DNA of 64,000 bases from JBOHDX01 sp050700835 (GTDB lineage Bacteria; Actinomycetota; Actinomycetes; Propionibacteriales; Nocardioidaceae). Positions within the stretch are counted from its first letter, which is position 1. The number at the start of each line of letters is the position of its first letter. A model generated the notes under the pieces. The model did not search any database. It saw nothing but the letters and a program-made list of their open reading frames with translations, and had not been told where the DNA came from. This document shows, one piece after another, positions 17,801 through 27,600 of this stretch. The DNA lies in assembly GCA_050700835.1 (NCBI GenBank), contig JBOHDX010000048.1, positions 30,925-94,924 of the forward strand, written 5' to 3'. A program made the position numbers and the translations under genes.

Positions 17801-18908
17801 TGATCGCCACACCCCAGACCGTGTCGCGACCGGTGTAGTCGACCCAGGTCGGCTGCAGGTTCGTGCCCGAGGCGTACGTCTCCCACCGTGCGGCCGAGTC
17901 GCACAGCGCGCCGGTCGAGCTGCCGCCGGTGGCGGTGACCACGAACCAGCTGCCGTCGGGCGAGAACGCCACCCCGCGTACGTCGCTGTCGTACGCCCAG
18001 TTGAAGCACAGCGGGCTGTAGCGGGTGGTGGCCCAGTCGGGTGTCACGGAGGCGGCGGTGGCGCCGAGGGTCACCATGACCAGCTGGTCGCGCGACAGCC
18101 CGTCGACGATCTTGAAGTTTCCGATCACCGCGAGCCGGTCGTTCTGCGGGTTGACCACCATGTCCGTGGCGCCGATACCGCCTTGCGCACCGCTGCCGGC
18201 GTTGTTGTGGTGCACCGACATCTGCAGGTTCACGTACGGGTCGAGCAGCCCTGTCGAGGCGTCGATGCTGGCGATGCCGACGTGGGCGGCCCCACCCACG
18301 GTGGTGAAGTAGCCGCCAAGGAACAGGTGGCTCCCCGACTGCGCCAGCGTCTGCACCGACCCGTTGCTGACGGCTGCGCGGAAGCTGCTCACGACCGCCC
18401 CGGTGGTCGCGTCCAGCACCACCACGTGGCTGGCTGTTGTCCCGTTGACGGTGGTGAAGGCGCCACCGACATAGATCGTGTTGGGGGTCGGGCCTGGGAG
18501 CAGGGCGTTGACGACGCCGTTGAAGACCGGGTCGAAGGTCGTACTGATGGCTCCGGTCGTCGCGTCGAACGCGAACAACCCGGTCCGGGAGTACGTGGGG
18601 GTGCCGCCGCGGGCGGCGACGGTGGTGAAGTTGCCGCCGGCGATGAGCATGTTGCCGACCTGCACGATCTGCTGCACGCTCCCGTCCTGCACCCAGGGGG
18701 TGAACGCGGCGGGCACCGCGCTGGGCAGCCCCGGGGTGGAGGTGAAGCCCGCGGCAGGGGTCGCGCTTGTCGCGACGTGGGCCGCGGTGGCTCGATCCGC
18801 GGAGTGGGCGGCGTCAGCGGAGGTGGCCGCGACGGCGGCGGGCATGAGCCCCACCCCGGCCGCCACCGACGTGACCACGCAGACGAGCGCAAAAAGACAA
18901 CGGCGCAT
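14802..18908 (-). CDS. giant secreted propeller/PKD protein P1 (PKD-PKD-A-PKD-A)
   Basis: A 1368-residue exported protein. The order is: signal peptide (residues 1-28, ending Ala-Ala-Ala-Val-Ala-Ala); a beta-propeller-like region to about 690, built from repeats such as FTTVNGTTASHVVVLD and NRWMNN; PKD domains at about 694, 779 and 1074; and two copies of module A (about 865-1070 and 1163-1368). Module A carries WVVSYWADK and ends in ATMWS plus a hydrophobic tail. Each PKD has a C-x4-C pair near its start. No LPXTG motif or transmembrane anchor is visible, so it is secreted or bound non-covalently. The ATG at 18908 (GGGAG 8 nt upstream) is preferred over one 42 nt earlier, because it places the signal peptide first. 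Function unknown; a matrix or adhesin role is inference. Confidence 0.83.
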   Translation of the reverse strand: MRRCLFALVCVVTSVAAGVGLMPAAVAATSADAAHSADRATAAHVATSATPAAGFTSTPGLPSAVPAAFTPWVQDGSVQQIVQVGNMLIAGGNFTTVAARGGTPTYSRTGLFAFDATTGAISTTFDPVFNGVVNALLPGPTPNTIYVGGAFTTVNGTTASHVVVLDATTGAVVSSFRAAVSNGSVQTLAQSGSHLFLGGYFTTVGGAAHVGIASIDASTGLLDPYVNLQMSVHHNNAGSGAQGGIGATDMVVNPQNDRLAVIGNFKIVDGLSRDQLVMVTLGATAASVTPDWATTRYSPLCFNWAYDSDVRGVAFSPDGSWFVVTATGGSSTGALCDSAARWETYASGTNLQPTWVDYTGRDTVWGVAITNSVVFIGGHNRWMNNQFGVDSPGQGAVPRPGLSALDPQTGEPLDWNPGRNPRGVSAKEFYPTNAGIWMGMDTSYVGNYQYKRPRIAFFPYAGGRPVVSNATGSLPGTAFLGGSASTPSTSVAQVSVGSGGTTASVAGAIATSDLDWSQVRGAFMVGTRLYYGYTDGYLYRRDFDGTTFGPAVKVDPYHDPNWATVQTGSGQTYSGTLPTVYSQLGTVTGMAYANGRLYFTRSGSSTLSWVAFSPDSGIMNPAVNTLTGGFNWSRANGMFIAGSTLYVASSTDGSLNAVTLVGGGPSGSSVVVNGPATGGLDWRAKGLFLSSATANLPPTASFAPTCTNMSCASDATSASDQDGTIVSYSWDFGDGGTGTGVTPSYTYTTPGTHTVTLTVTDNSGASTSTTHQVSVQPPVDVPPTASFTGVCSGLDCSFDGSASKDADGSIAAYSWSFGDGSTASGATTTHTYATQGSYLVTLTVTDNQGVSSSTTQSFTVAMASGVAYRGAASYAGSTNKPSVTAPAGVSAGDQLLLVLSTASAGQLATPPPGWSLLGTKTAGSLATTVWTRIAQAGDASRKVAVILATSAKVTLTIADYTGTSLTVQPTFAAASDTTTRASHTTPLVHTVPNSWVVSYWADKGAGTTSWTTPGSVVARSSAVGTLAGHVSSLLADSAGSAATPTYGQQTATANAATGMATMWSIELAPAGATTPPPNQPPTAAFGAVCSDLACTLDGSGSSDPDGSVVSYAWSLGDGATGTGATTSHTWSGTGTYPVTLTVTDDQGAQASVTHDVTVTAPAPVLAFRGAARFAGSATKPTVTIPAADGVGDTLLLFFSTASPGQLITAPTGWTSLGTSTAGTLGTTVWSRTAVAGDAGKKVTVTLPATAKVTLTVAGWSGTNGAAPVAANRVETTSGAAHTTPGVPVAAGDWVVSYWADKNAGTSTWNAPAVTNRASGFGTLSGHVSSLLADSGGPVSGTSYAGQVATANAAAAMATMWSVVLVPGQ

Positions 18909-18955
18909 GAGGATGGCTCCCGAGAAAGGGGACGGTTGTCCCACGACCATTCAGT

Positions 18956-18965
18956 CCGATTAAAG
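18956..18965 (-). promoter_or_regulatory. shared upstream element of P-genes, P1 copy
   Basis: Read leftward, CTTTAATCGG, with its TTAA core 52 nt upstream of the P1 start. It matches the consensus CNTTAAYYGG found upstream of P3 and P4 and, more loosely, P2. TTTAAT could also serve as a -10 box. Function is inferred only from position and recurrence. Confidence 0.4.
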
Positions 18966-19025
18966 AACACCGAGCCGGTGCGCGTACCGGTAATCCGGCA
19001 CAGGAGGGCCGCTGGCTGATAAGTA

Positions 19026-19077
19026 CTTCGCTGCGTATTCCGGTGATTACCCAGCGTGCGGGAATACGAGGTCGAAG
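19026..19077. terminator. interrupted stem-loop between cysQ and P1
   Basis: The inverted repeat CGTATTCC (19034-19041) / GGAATACG (19061-19068) is framed by CTTCG / CGAAG at 19026-19030 and 19073-19077. It lies 34 nt past the cysQ stop in the direction of transcription and about 120 nt before the P1 start. There is no T-run. It may terminate cysQ, or be an operator for P1. Confidence 0.45.
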
Positions 19078-19110
19078 AGTGCTGTGCGCACCGAGCTTCG
19101 GCGGATCCGG

Positions 19111-19893
19111 TCAGCCTGTCGTGTCCAGGAAGTCGAGTATCGCGCCGGCGAGCTCCGGCCGGCAGACGATCAGGTCTGGCAGCAGCGGGTCGGCGTGGTT
19201 GTACGTCAGCGGCGACCCGTCCACCCGGCTGGTGTGCAGCCCGGCGGCCCGGGCCACCGCCACCGGGGCGGCGGAGTCCCACTCGTACTGCCCGCCGGCA
19301 TGCACGTAGGCATCGGAGACGTCCCGGACAACGGAGATCACCTTGGCGCCGGCCGACCCCATCGGCACCAGGTCCGCGCCCAGCCGCTCGGCGAGTGCAG
19401 CCACGAAGTCCGGCGGCCGGGTCCGGCTGACGGCGATCCGCGGCCGCGGCGCCGAGCTGGCCGGCAGCACCGGAGGCACGCCGGTGTGGAACGTCGCGTC
19501 CAGTCCCGGCAGCGCCACTGCGCCGGCGACCAGCTCGCCCTCGGACCACAGCGCCACGTGGACGGCCCAGTCGTCGCGCGGCGGCTCGGAGAACTCGCGG
19601 GTGCCGTCCAGCGGGTCGACGATCCAGACCCGGTCAGCGGCCAGGCGTACCGGGTCGTCCTTGCCCTCCTCGGACAACACCGCGTCGGCCGGCCGGTGCC
19701 GGGCCAACAGCCGCATCAGTAGCTCGTGGCTGGTCAGGTCACCGGCGTCCTTGAGCTCCTTGCCGGTCAGACCGGACTGCCTGACCTCGAGCAGACGCCG
19801 ACCGGCCACGGTGGCGAGCCAGGCGGCCAGCGCGTGGTCGTCGACGTCGACGCGGGGAGGCGCCGGATCGCCGGCGCCGGATGGTGAAGTCAC
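19111..19893 (-). CDS. cysQ: 3'(2'),5'-bisphosphate nucleotidase, inositol-monophosphatase family
   Basis: A 260-residue Mg-dependent phosphatase of the FIG/inositol monophosphatase superfamily. Signatures are the metal site LSEEGKDD (about 79-86), VWIVDPLDGTREF (about 94-106) and the C-terminal YEWDSAAPVAVARAAG. The GTREF variant of the DPLDGT motif fits CysQ rather than inositol phosphatases. CysQ turns PAP, the by-product of sulfotransferases and PAPS reduction, into AMP. Its position near a locus with four sulfotransferase domains makes that role likely, though direct linkage is inference. The start is GTG (19893); the only nearby ATG is out of frame. It sits between P2 and P1, same strand. 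Confidence 0.85.
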   Translation of the reverse strand: MTSPSGAGDPAPPRVDVDDHALAAWLATVAGRRLLEVRQSGLTGKELKDAGDLTSHELLMRLLARHRPADAVLSEEGKDDPVRLAADRVWIVDPLDGTREFSEPPRDDWAVHVALWSEGELVAGAVALPGLDATFHTGVPPVLPASSAPRPRIAVSRTRPPDFVAALAERLGADLVPMGSAGAKVISVVRDVSDAYVHAGGQYEWDSAAPVAVARAAGLHTSRVDGSPLTYNHADPLLPDLIVCRPELAGAILDFLDTTG

Positions 19894-19912
19894 GACATCG
19901 GACTCTACGGGG

Positions 19913-19941
19913 CCCACCGACCCGGCGGCTCCGCCGGTGGG
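19913..19941 (-). terminator. GC-rich hairpin after P2, before cysQ
   Basis: Outer arms CCCACCG (19913-19919) and CGGTGGG (19935-19941) with an alternative inner pairing CGGCGG / CCGCCG. It lies about 80 nt past the P2 stop. It has no poly-T tail, as is common for actinobacterial hairpin terminators, and could instead lie in the cysQ leader. Confidence 0.5.
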
Positions 19942-20018
19942 GACCCGAGAATCGACATCACCGCCGCCCCGACAACCCGAATGCCGATTCTTCGGTGGTC
20001 GACCCGGGCCGAGGCGAG

Positions 20019-22931
20019 TCAGGGAGTGGGGGCCGGCCGCAGGCCGAGCACCAGCGTGATCGTGCTGTTCAGGGCACCGGCCCGGGTGGCCTCCCGGGCG
20101 GGATAGGTCTCCGCCGGAACGACGGCTCCACTGTCGGCGAGCAGGCTGGTGATGTTGCCGCCACCGGACCCGATGGACGACTCTCGCTGCGCCACCTCGC
20201 TGGGGGGCAACCAGGCGGTCGACGACGATGACTTGCCGGCCCAGTAGGTGAGGACCCAACCGTCGGCGTCGACGCCGAGCCTCGCGGTGCGAGCGTTCGT
20301 GGTGGCCACCGTGTCGCTGGACCACGCCATCGGCGTCAACGGGTTCCCTTGGTTGACCCCGCTGTACGTTGCCACGTCCAGGGTGGACTTCGCGGTGGTC
20401 CCCGCCAGTCCCACCGTGATGGCGCTGCCGGGTGTGTCGTTGGAGGTCGCCGGCTTGTACCAGACCGACGACTCCATGGCGGGGGTCGACTTGGTCCCGG
20501 CCAACGACCACCCGGTCACGGTCGGCTGTGGGGTCGCGACGCCGCTCGAGACGACGAGCACCATCGTGTCTCCCGGCGTCGTCCCCGCCGGCACGGTGAC
20601 GGTGGCGCTCGGGAACCGGGGACTCGTCGACGCGGTCGCAGACGTGGAGCCCACGAAGCCGATGATGCTGGACGCCAGCGGGGAGACCTTCTGGTCGCTG
20701 GTCACGCTGGCGCGGTCGTCGTCAGTGACGGTGAGCCGGACCGTGTACGTCCCGCTGTCGGCATAGCCGTGGACGACGTGCGCCCCGGTGGCCGCTGCCG
20801 TCCCGTCCCCGAAGTCCCAGCGGTACGAGGTGATGATGCCGTCGGGATCGTGTGAGGCGCCCGCGTCGAAGGAGCACTGTGCGCCGGCACAGTCGGCGGT
20901 GAACGACGCGACCGGCGGGCGGTTGGTCCCAGGGGCCGCGCCCGCGAACAGCACCATCCCTCGGGCCGCCCAGCGCATCGGGACACCGCCCGTCCGCACG
21001 ACTGTCGCCCGTCCTAGCGTGCGCCCGGCGTGGAAGGCGACCCGGTGCAGCACCCCTGCCCTGGTGGAGAAGTAGAGCCAGCGGCCGCTGATGAACGACC
21101 CGGCGACGTTGCGCCAGTTGACCGCGCTTGGCACCGCCGTGCCGATGGCCGCCATGACCCCGCTGTCGACCGAGAAGGCTCGTTCGTACAAGCGGCAACT
21201 GCGCGCCATCGTGTAGTAGAGCCGGCCGCGGTTGTAGCTCAGGCTCGTCAGCTGCGGGATCTGGCGGTAGAACATCGGATACCTACCGGCATAGGTCTGT
21301 CCGGAGCCGGTCTGCACGTTGTCCCACGCCGGATCGTGGTACGGGTCGACGAGTCGGGCCCCACCAAGCACCGACCCGTAGAACGGGCGTTGGTACAGCC
21401 GTCCGTTGGTCCACCCGTAGTAGAGCGTCTTGTCGACCATGAACGCACCGCGGACCCCGCTCCAGTCCATCCCGGCGAACGCCCGCGGAGCACGGTCGAA
21501 CCGCACGCGTGAGCCGTTGAACCGCACCTGCTGCACCTGACCGCCACGAGTGGCGCCGAGCAGGTAGACGTCGTCCGGCAGCGCGCCGGTATAGCCACGT
21601 GGCAGCGTCGAGCCGCCGGGCGCCGGCAGCAGGGCAAGCCGCGGGCGAAGGTACCGGCGGTTCCCGATCCACTGGGTGTCGCTGCCAACCCACAGACCAT
21701 CCCGGGTCAGCAGCAGTGCCGCGGTGCCGTAGCCGCGAGGATTGCGACCCGGGTTCCAGGTCAGAGGGAGCCCGGTGCCTGGGTCGAGCGCCGCCAGCCC
21801 CGGGCGCGGCACCGCACCGGCGCCCGCCACGTTGGCGCCCTCGGGGTTGTTCAGCCAGCGCTGGTGGCCGCCGACGTACACCGCCGATCCGCTGATCGCC
21901 ACCGACAGCAACGTGTCCTGGCCGGTGGGCGCCACCCAGGTGGGCAGCAGCCGGGTGCCGACGGCGCGGGTCTCCCACCGGCTGGCGGAGTCGCACAGGC
22001 CGTGGATGCTACCGCCGCTGGTGGTCACCACGAAGTAGCGGCCGTTGGGTGCGAACGCGACCTGCCGGACGTACGCATCGAACCGCTTCGGCAGGCACAG
22101 TCGCGTGAACGAGCCGGTCGCCCAGCTGCGGGTCACGCCGATTCGCCGGCCCAAGGTGATCATGGCCAGCTGCGGCCGGGGAAGTCCGTCCGCACGCATG
22201 AAGTTGCCGTCCACCACCAGCCGGCTGCCGTCCGGGGACACGTCGAGCGACCGAGCGCCGACTCCCGCCGACGTGCCCCTCCGGGCCTGCCCGTGGTAGC
22301 CGGACAGCTGCACCTGCATCGCCCGCACCAGCGTCCCGCTGACGGAGCGCAACGCCGCGATCCCGCGGTGCCAGCGCCCGTCGACCTGGGTGAACACTCC
22401 ACCGATGTACAGCCGTCCCCGGTGCACCGCCATCGTGTTGACTGCGCCGTTGATCCGTGGCGCGGCGAACCCCCGCACCCCGCGCCCGGTCGCCAGCGAC
22501 AGCCGCAGCACGCTTCCGCGGTTCCTGTGGGGGCGGCGCCCGAACGACTCCGCCACCAGGACCGACCGGCCGTCCGGGCCGGGTTGCACGGCGCTGACGG
22601 TGCCGGTCAGCCGAGGTGCGAAGCCGGTCAGCAGCTGTCCTGTGCTGCGGTCGAAGGCGGCGATGTGCAGCCGGCTCAGCGGCACGCTGCTGCCCGGGTT
22701 CGCGACCTGGGTGAAGGTGCCGGCGATCACGATGGTCCGCCCGATCGCGGTGATCGCGTCAACCCGGCCGTCCAGCACTGCGGGCGTCCTGGCGCTCGGC
22801 AACGCCGAGACCGTGCGCCTGGGGGCGACCGCGGCCGCCGTCGACGTCGGCAACACCGCGCCTCCCAGCACCGCGCAGCTCAGCACCGCGCAGGCCGAAG
22901 CCAGCACTGTGGTGAGGGGTCGACGATGCAC
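20019..22931 (-). CDS. giant secreted propeller/PKD protein P2 (PKD-A)
   Basis: A 970-residue paralogue of P1, P3 and P4 and the most diverged of the four. The signal peptide covers about residues 1-34 and the beta-propeller-like region about 40-660. The shared landmarks HQRWLNN, RPGLAALDPGTG and WNPGRNPRG are all present. A single PKD (about 668-750, with C-x4-C) precedes a single module A (about 754-970) whose core reads WVLTYWAGK and whose C-terminal ATMWS motif is not kept. It starts with GTG at 22931, with GGGGAG 5 nt upstream. It is followed by a hairpin and cysQ. It may be the minimal form of the family. Function unknown. Confidence 0.83.
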   Translation of the reverse strand: MHRRPLTTVLASACAVLSCAVLGGAVLPTSTAAAVAPRRTVSALPSARTPAVLDGRVDAITAIGRTIVIAGTFTQVANPGSSVPLSRLHIAAFDRSTGQLLTGFAPRLTGTVSAVQPGPDGRSVLVAESFGRRPHRNRGSVLRLSLATGRGVRGFAAPRINGAVNTMAVHRGRLYIGGVFTQVDGRWHRGIAALRSVSGTLVRAMQVQLSGYHGQARRGTSAGVGARSLDVSPDGSRLVVDGNFMRADGLPRPQLAMITLGRRIGVTRSWATGSFTRLCLPKRFDAYVRQVAFAPNGRYFVVTTSGGSIHGLCDSASRWETRAVGTRLLPTWVAPTGQDTLLSVAISGSAVYVGGHQRWLNNPEGANVAGAGAVPRPGLAALDPGTGLPLTWNPGRNPRGYGTAALLLTRDGLWVGSDTQWIGNRRYLRPRLALLPAPGGSTLPRGYTGALPDDVYLLGATRGGQVQQVRFNGSRVRFDRAPRAFAGMDWSGVRGAFMVDKTLYYGWTNGRLYQRPFYGSVLGGARLVDPYHDPAWDNVQTGSGQTYAGRYPMFYRQIPQLTSLSYNRGRLYYTMARSCRLYERAFSVDSGVMAAIGTAVPSAVNWRNVAGSFISGRWLYFSTRAGVLHRVAFHAGRTLGRATVVRTGGVPMRWAARGMVLFAGAAPGTNRPPVASFTADCAGAQCSFDAGASHDPDGIITSYRWDFGDGTAAATGAHVVHGYADSGTYTVRLTVTDDDRASVTSDQKVSPLASSIIGFVGSTSATASTSPRFPSATVTVPAGTTPGDTMVLVVSSGVATPQPTVTGWSLAGTKSTPAMESSVWYKPATSNDTPGSAITVGLAGTTAKSTLDVATYSGVNQGNPLTPMAWSSDTVATTNARTARLGVDADGWVLTYWAGKSSSSTAWLPPSEVAQRESSIGSGGGNITSLLADSGAVVPAETYPAREATRAGALNSTITLVLGLRPAPTP

Positions 22932-22973
22932 TATTTCTCCCCGAGATCGCGATCAATGCTGTCGAGTCAGACT

Positions 22974-22985
22974 CCGCAATTAAAG
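22974..22985 (-). promoter_or_regulatory. shared upstream element of P-genes, P2 copy (loose)
   Basis: Read leftward, CTTTAATTGCGG, TTAA core 49 nt upstream of the P2 GTG. It agrees with the CNTTAAYYGG pattern except for two extra bases before the final GG. The rest of 22932-23223 (292 nt, between divergent P2 and the PQQ-like gene) shows no open gene. Confidence 0.35.
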
Positions 22986-23223
22986 GCGACGATCGAGGTC
23001 TGCCCACAAGTTATCCACAAGGACAGGGGAAATCGCACCCATAATTCGGCGCTGTGTTAGTCCACGGCTACACCGCGTAACCACAATCGGCCGATTGGAA
23101 CCAAGATTCTGCAACCCTTCGCGTGGTCCTTCCGGAACCACCCAATGGCATCGATGGACCATCGCCGCAGGCGCGCCGCGCGCGTAGCGTCGCGTGGCAG
23201 GCAACCGTCGCGGGAGGGTCGAG

Positions 23224-24587
23224 ATGGGTACGAAGCGCATCAATGCAGTGGTGGCGGCCGTCGCGGCGGCCGGCCTCGTCCTGGTCCCGGCGACCGCCAG
23301 CGGCGCGGGCACCAGCACGCCCCCCGGGTCGGACTGGCTCGCCTACGGCCGCAACGCCGGACACACGTCGGCGTCCTTCGGCGACCCTGCGATCACCACG
23401 TCCAACGCAGGAAGCCTGTCAGCGAAGTGGCACTTCACCCCCGGTACGTCGTTCGACGCCAGTCCGACCGTCGCGGCCGGGCGGGTCTTCATCGGCGGCC
23501 GCAACGCCGTCGTCTATGCACTCGACGCGAAGACGGGTGCACTCCTGTGGCAGCGCCAGCTCGACAAGGGCTCGAGGACGTACTGCCCGGCCAAGGGAAT
23601 CGTGGGCACCGCCACCGTCGCGCCGGACCCGGTGACCGGGGTGTCGACCGTGTACACGCCCGGCGCGCATTTCCTGTACGCCTTGAACGCCGCCACCGGA
23701 GCGGTCGTCTGGAAGACCGCGATCGGGCCGGTGGCCGGATCTTCATGGGTCTGGCGGCCGACTGCGAGTCCCGGCTGATCCGTGGCGGGGTGGTGTCACT
23801 CGACCAGCACACCGGCGCCATCCAGCACACCTACTACGCCGTTCCGGCCGGAAAGGTCGGGGCAAGCGTGTGGAGCAGCGAGGCGAGCGACGGCACGTCG
23901 GTGTGGGCGACCACCGGCAACCCGGACCCGCACGGCACCACGATCGACGACGCGTACTCGATCGTGCGCCTGTCGGCGTCGACGATGGCCCGCCAGGACA
24001 AGTGGACCGCGCCGCTGGGCCAGGCGGCCGACCTCGACTTCGGCAGCTCCCCCACCATCTTCAAGGGGACCGTGGGCGGGGTCTCCACCGGACTCGTGGG
24101 TGCCTGCAACAAGAACGGCGTCTTCTACGCCTGGAACAAGGCGAACCTCGCCGCCGGTCCGGTGTGGTCCGCGCAGGTCGCCGGGTCGGAGTCGAGCGGC
24201 AAGGGCTTCTGCATCACCTCGGCCGCCTGGGACTTCGCGGCCCAGCACCTGTTCGTCGCGACCCAGACCAGCACCCTGAACGGACTGCCCGTCCACGGTG
24301 CACTGCGCGAGCTCGATCCCTCGACCGGTGCGTTCCTGTGGCAGACCGCGCTGCCGTGCGGCGTGGACGGCAGCCCCACCCTCAACGGCTCGACCAACGT
24401 GTTGGCGGTGCCACAGTTCAGCTGCCCGACCGGGGTCGCCCCGTCGGTACGCCTGTTCAACGAGACTACCGGGGCCGCGATCGGCTCGGTGCCCGCCAGT
24501 GACAAGGTGTTCGCCCAGCCGGTGTTCGCCGAGGGCCAGCTGCTGGTCGCCGACGAGGCCGGCCACCTCACGTCCTACGGCCCGTGA
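23224..24587 (+). pseudogene. PQQ-type beta-propeller exported protein, broken by a frameshift
   Basis: An exported eight-bladed-propeller-like protein encoded in two frames. The first part (from ATG 23224, with GGGAGG upstream) has a signal peptide and repeats of the PQQ type such as YALDAKTGALLW and YALNAATGAVVW, then runs into an early stop at 23776-23778. The continuation, from GGRIFMGLAAD onward, is in the frame one base earlier and reaches 24587 with further repeats (VSLDQHTGAI, RELDPSTGAFLW). The break lies at about 23731-23740 and fits loss of one base. Either a true pseudogene or an assembly error. It is the only rightward gene in the P1-P4 array and converges with P3. Confidence 0.82.
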
Positions 24588-24615
24588 CGTCGACCGCCTG
24601 ACACCCGTCGTGATG

Positions 24616-27600
24616 TCAGTCGGCCGGCAGTACGACCGACCACATCGTGGCCATCCGCGCCGCGGCGTCGGCCGTCGCGGTCAGCCCACCACGCGTACCC
24701 GCCGAGACCGGCCCACCGGAGTCGGCCAGCAACGACGCCACCCGACCGGTCTTGACCCCGACCGACTGCGCCCGCCGAACAAGACCCGCTGGCAGCGTCC
24801 ACGACGTCGTGGTTGAGGACTTGTCGGCCCAGTACGACACCACCCACGCACCGCTACCGGCCGCGACGGTCGGCGTGGTGTGCGCCGCGGACGACGCGGC
24901 GTCCTGGGCCGTGGCGAAGCTCGGGGTGGCGCTGGTGCCGCGGTAGGCCGCGACCGAGAGCGTCACCTTCGACCGACCGCCGAGCCGCACCTTCACCAGC
25001 GCGCCGGCCTCCCCGGTGGCGGCCATCCGGGTCCACATCGTGGTGCCCAGCGTCCTGGCCGTGTTCGAGCCCAGCCGGCTCCACCCGGCCGGCGGCGTGG
25101 CGCTGCGCGCTGGGCTGTTGGTGCTGAGCACCAGCAGCAGGCGGTCACCGGCCGCCACCCCGGCCGGGATCCGCACACCGGGAGCGGTGGTGTTGCCGGC
25201 GACCGAGTCCGCGCCCACGAACCGGACCGCACCCTGACCCGGCTGCACCGCCGTCACCGAGTGCGACACCGTGCTGGTGCCGCCCTTGTCGTCGGTCACC
25301 GTGAGGCTGACCGTGTAGGCGTTCGGCGTCGAGTAGGTGTGCGACGGCGTCGCCCCCGCACCGGTGCTGTTGTCGCCGAAGCTCCAGGCGTACGCCGTGA
25401 TCGACCCGTCGGGATCGTGGGACGCGGTTGCGTCGAGTCCACAGGTCATCCCGGTGCACGACGGGCTGAAGGCCGCGACCGGGGCTTGGTTCCCGGCGGG
25501 ACCGCCACTGGGCGGGGCGACCGTGACCGTCTTCGTCGCGGTGCCGGTCGCGCCCTTGTCGTCGGTGACGGTCAGCGTCACCGGGTACGTACCGGCGCGC
25601 ACGTAGGTGTGCGGCGGGTTCGCAGCGGTGGACGTGGCGCCGTCACCGAACGCCCACTTGAACCGCCTGACGATCCCGTCGGGGTCGTGGGACCCCGACC
25701 CGTTGAACGCGCAGGCAAGCCCGCTGCACGACGATCCGATCACCGCGCTCGGCGGTTGGTTGGCGGTCCCGGCGAGCCGAAGCGTCCAGCTGGTGGTGTT
25801 GGTCAACCCCTGTGCGTCGGCGACGGTCATCGTCACGGTGAAGAAGGCACCGGCCGCGCCGTAGTTGTGCGACGTGGTCCTGCCGGTGCCACGGGTCCCG
25901 TCGCCGAAGTACCACGTGTAGGACACGATCCCACCGTCGTCGGTGGAGCTGGACGCGTCGAAGCTGCAGGTGGTGGCGGTGCAGGTGGGGACGAACTGCG
26001 CGACCGGCGGCTGGTTCTGGGGGGAGAACAAGAACAGCCCGGGCGTCGCCCAGTTAAACGCGGAGTTGACCTTCGACGACGACCCGAGGGGCGCGCCGCC
26101 CGCGCTCATCGGCACGGCGTTCAAGGAGCCGTCCGTCGACGACCCGACGTACAGCGTGGACCCGCTGAAGAACATGCCACGGGCGTGGCTCCAGCTGAAG
26201 CCGCCGGAGTAGTTGGTGGCGATCGGGTTCACGATCCCGCTGTCCGGCGTGAACAGCACCGAGTGCAGCTGTGCGTTGCCGTTCAGCGTGTAGTACAGCC
26301 GGCCGTTGCTGTACGCCATCCCGCTGACCGAGCCGGACCGGAACGAGTCGTACAACGGCGGCGAGACGCCGACGTAGGTCTGGCCGCTGCCGGTCTGCAC
26401 GTTGCTCCAGACCGGATCGTGGTACGGGTCGATCTTGACCGCCGGGCCGAAGGCCGTGCCGTTGAACGTCCGCTTGTACAAGAACCCGTCGGTGTAGCCG
26501 TAGAACAAGGTGGCGCCGACCAGGGTCGCGCCGCGCACCTTGGTCCAGTCGAACCCGGGCGTGGACAGGCTGCCGGCGGCCGTGGCGATCGAACCGGACC
26601 CGCTCAGCGACACCATCGGGACGGCGTTCGCGCCGCCGGAGCCGCCGAGCAGAACCCTGCCGGGCAGAGTGCTCACAGTGGTCGGCGCGACGGGCCGGCC
26701 CCCGGTGTAGGGGAAGAACACCAACCGCGGGTGGTGGTACCGGTGGTTTCCAACCCAGTCGGTGTCCATCCCCATCCAGATCCCCTGGTTGGTGGGCAGG
26801 AACACCTTCGCCGACACTCCGCGCGGGTTGCGTCCGGGGTTCCAGTCCAACGGCTCGCCGCTGACCGGATCGAGCGCCGACAGGCCAGGTCGCGGTACCG
26901 CGCCGGCTCGGGCGTTGTCGGTGCCGTTGGGGTTGTTCATCCACCGGTTGTGCCCCCCGACGTAGACCACGTCGTCGGTGACCGCCACGCCCCACACCGT
27001 GTCCCGGCCGGTGAGGTCGACCCACGTCGGGTCCAGGCTGGTGCCGGTGGCGTAGGTCTCCCAGCGGGCCGCCGCGTCGCACAGCGCCCCCGGCTGGCTG
27101 CCGCCGGTCGCGGTCACCACGAAGAACGTCCCGTCGGGCGAGAACGCCACGCCGCGCACGTCACTGTCGTACGCTCGCGCGATGCAGGTCGGGCTGTAGC
27201 GGTTGGTCGCCCAGTTCGACGTCACCGACGCCGAAGTGGCGCCGAGGGTGATCATCACCAGCTGGTCGCGAAGCATCCCGTTCGCGGTCTTGAAGTTGCC
27301 GATCACCACCAGCCGGTCGCCCTGGGCGTTGATGTCCATCTCGTTGCCGCCGATCGCGCCACGCGCACCGCCGGGGACGGTGTTGTGGTGGCCGTCGAGC
27401 TGGACGCCCATGTAGGGGTCCAGCGCGCCGGTGGTCGCGTTCATGGTGGCCAGGCCCGAGTGGGCGACCCCGCCGACGGTGCGGAAGTTGCCGCCGACGA
27501 ACAGCCGGTTTCCCAGCCGCGCCAGCGTCTGTACGACGCCGTTCGTCGCGGCCGCGCGGAACGACGTCACGACCGCGCCGGTGGTGACGTCGAGCAGCAC

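Noticed and set aside
23145..23740. An upstream start at 23145 for the second half of the PQQ-like gene
   Set aside because: In that frame the first ~190 codons are Arg/Gly-rich with no propeller repeats; the proper N-terminus with signal peptide is in the other frame, which supports a frameshift.
24598..24619. CTGACA/TGTCAG inverted repeat between the PQQ-like gene and P3 as a shared terminator
   Set aside because: Only 6 bp with a 10-nt loop and it overlaps the P3 stop codon; too weak to call.
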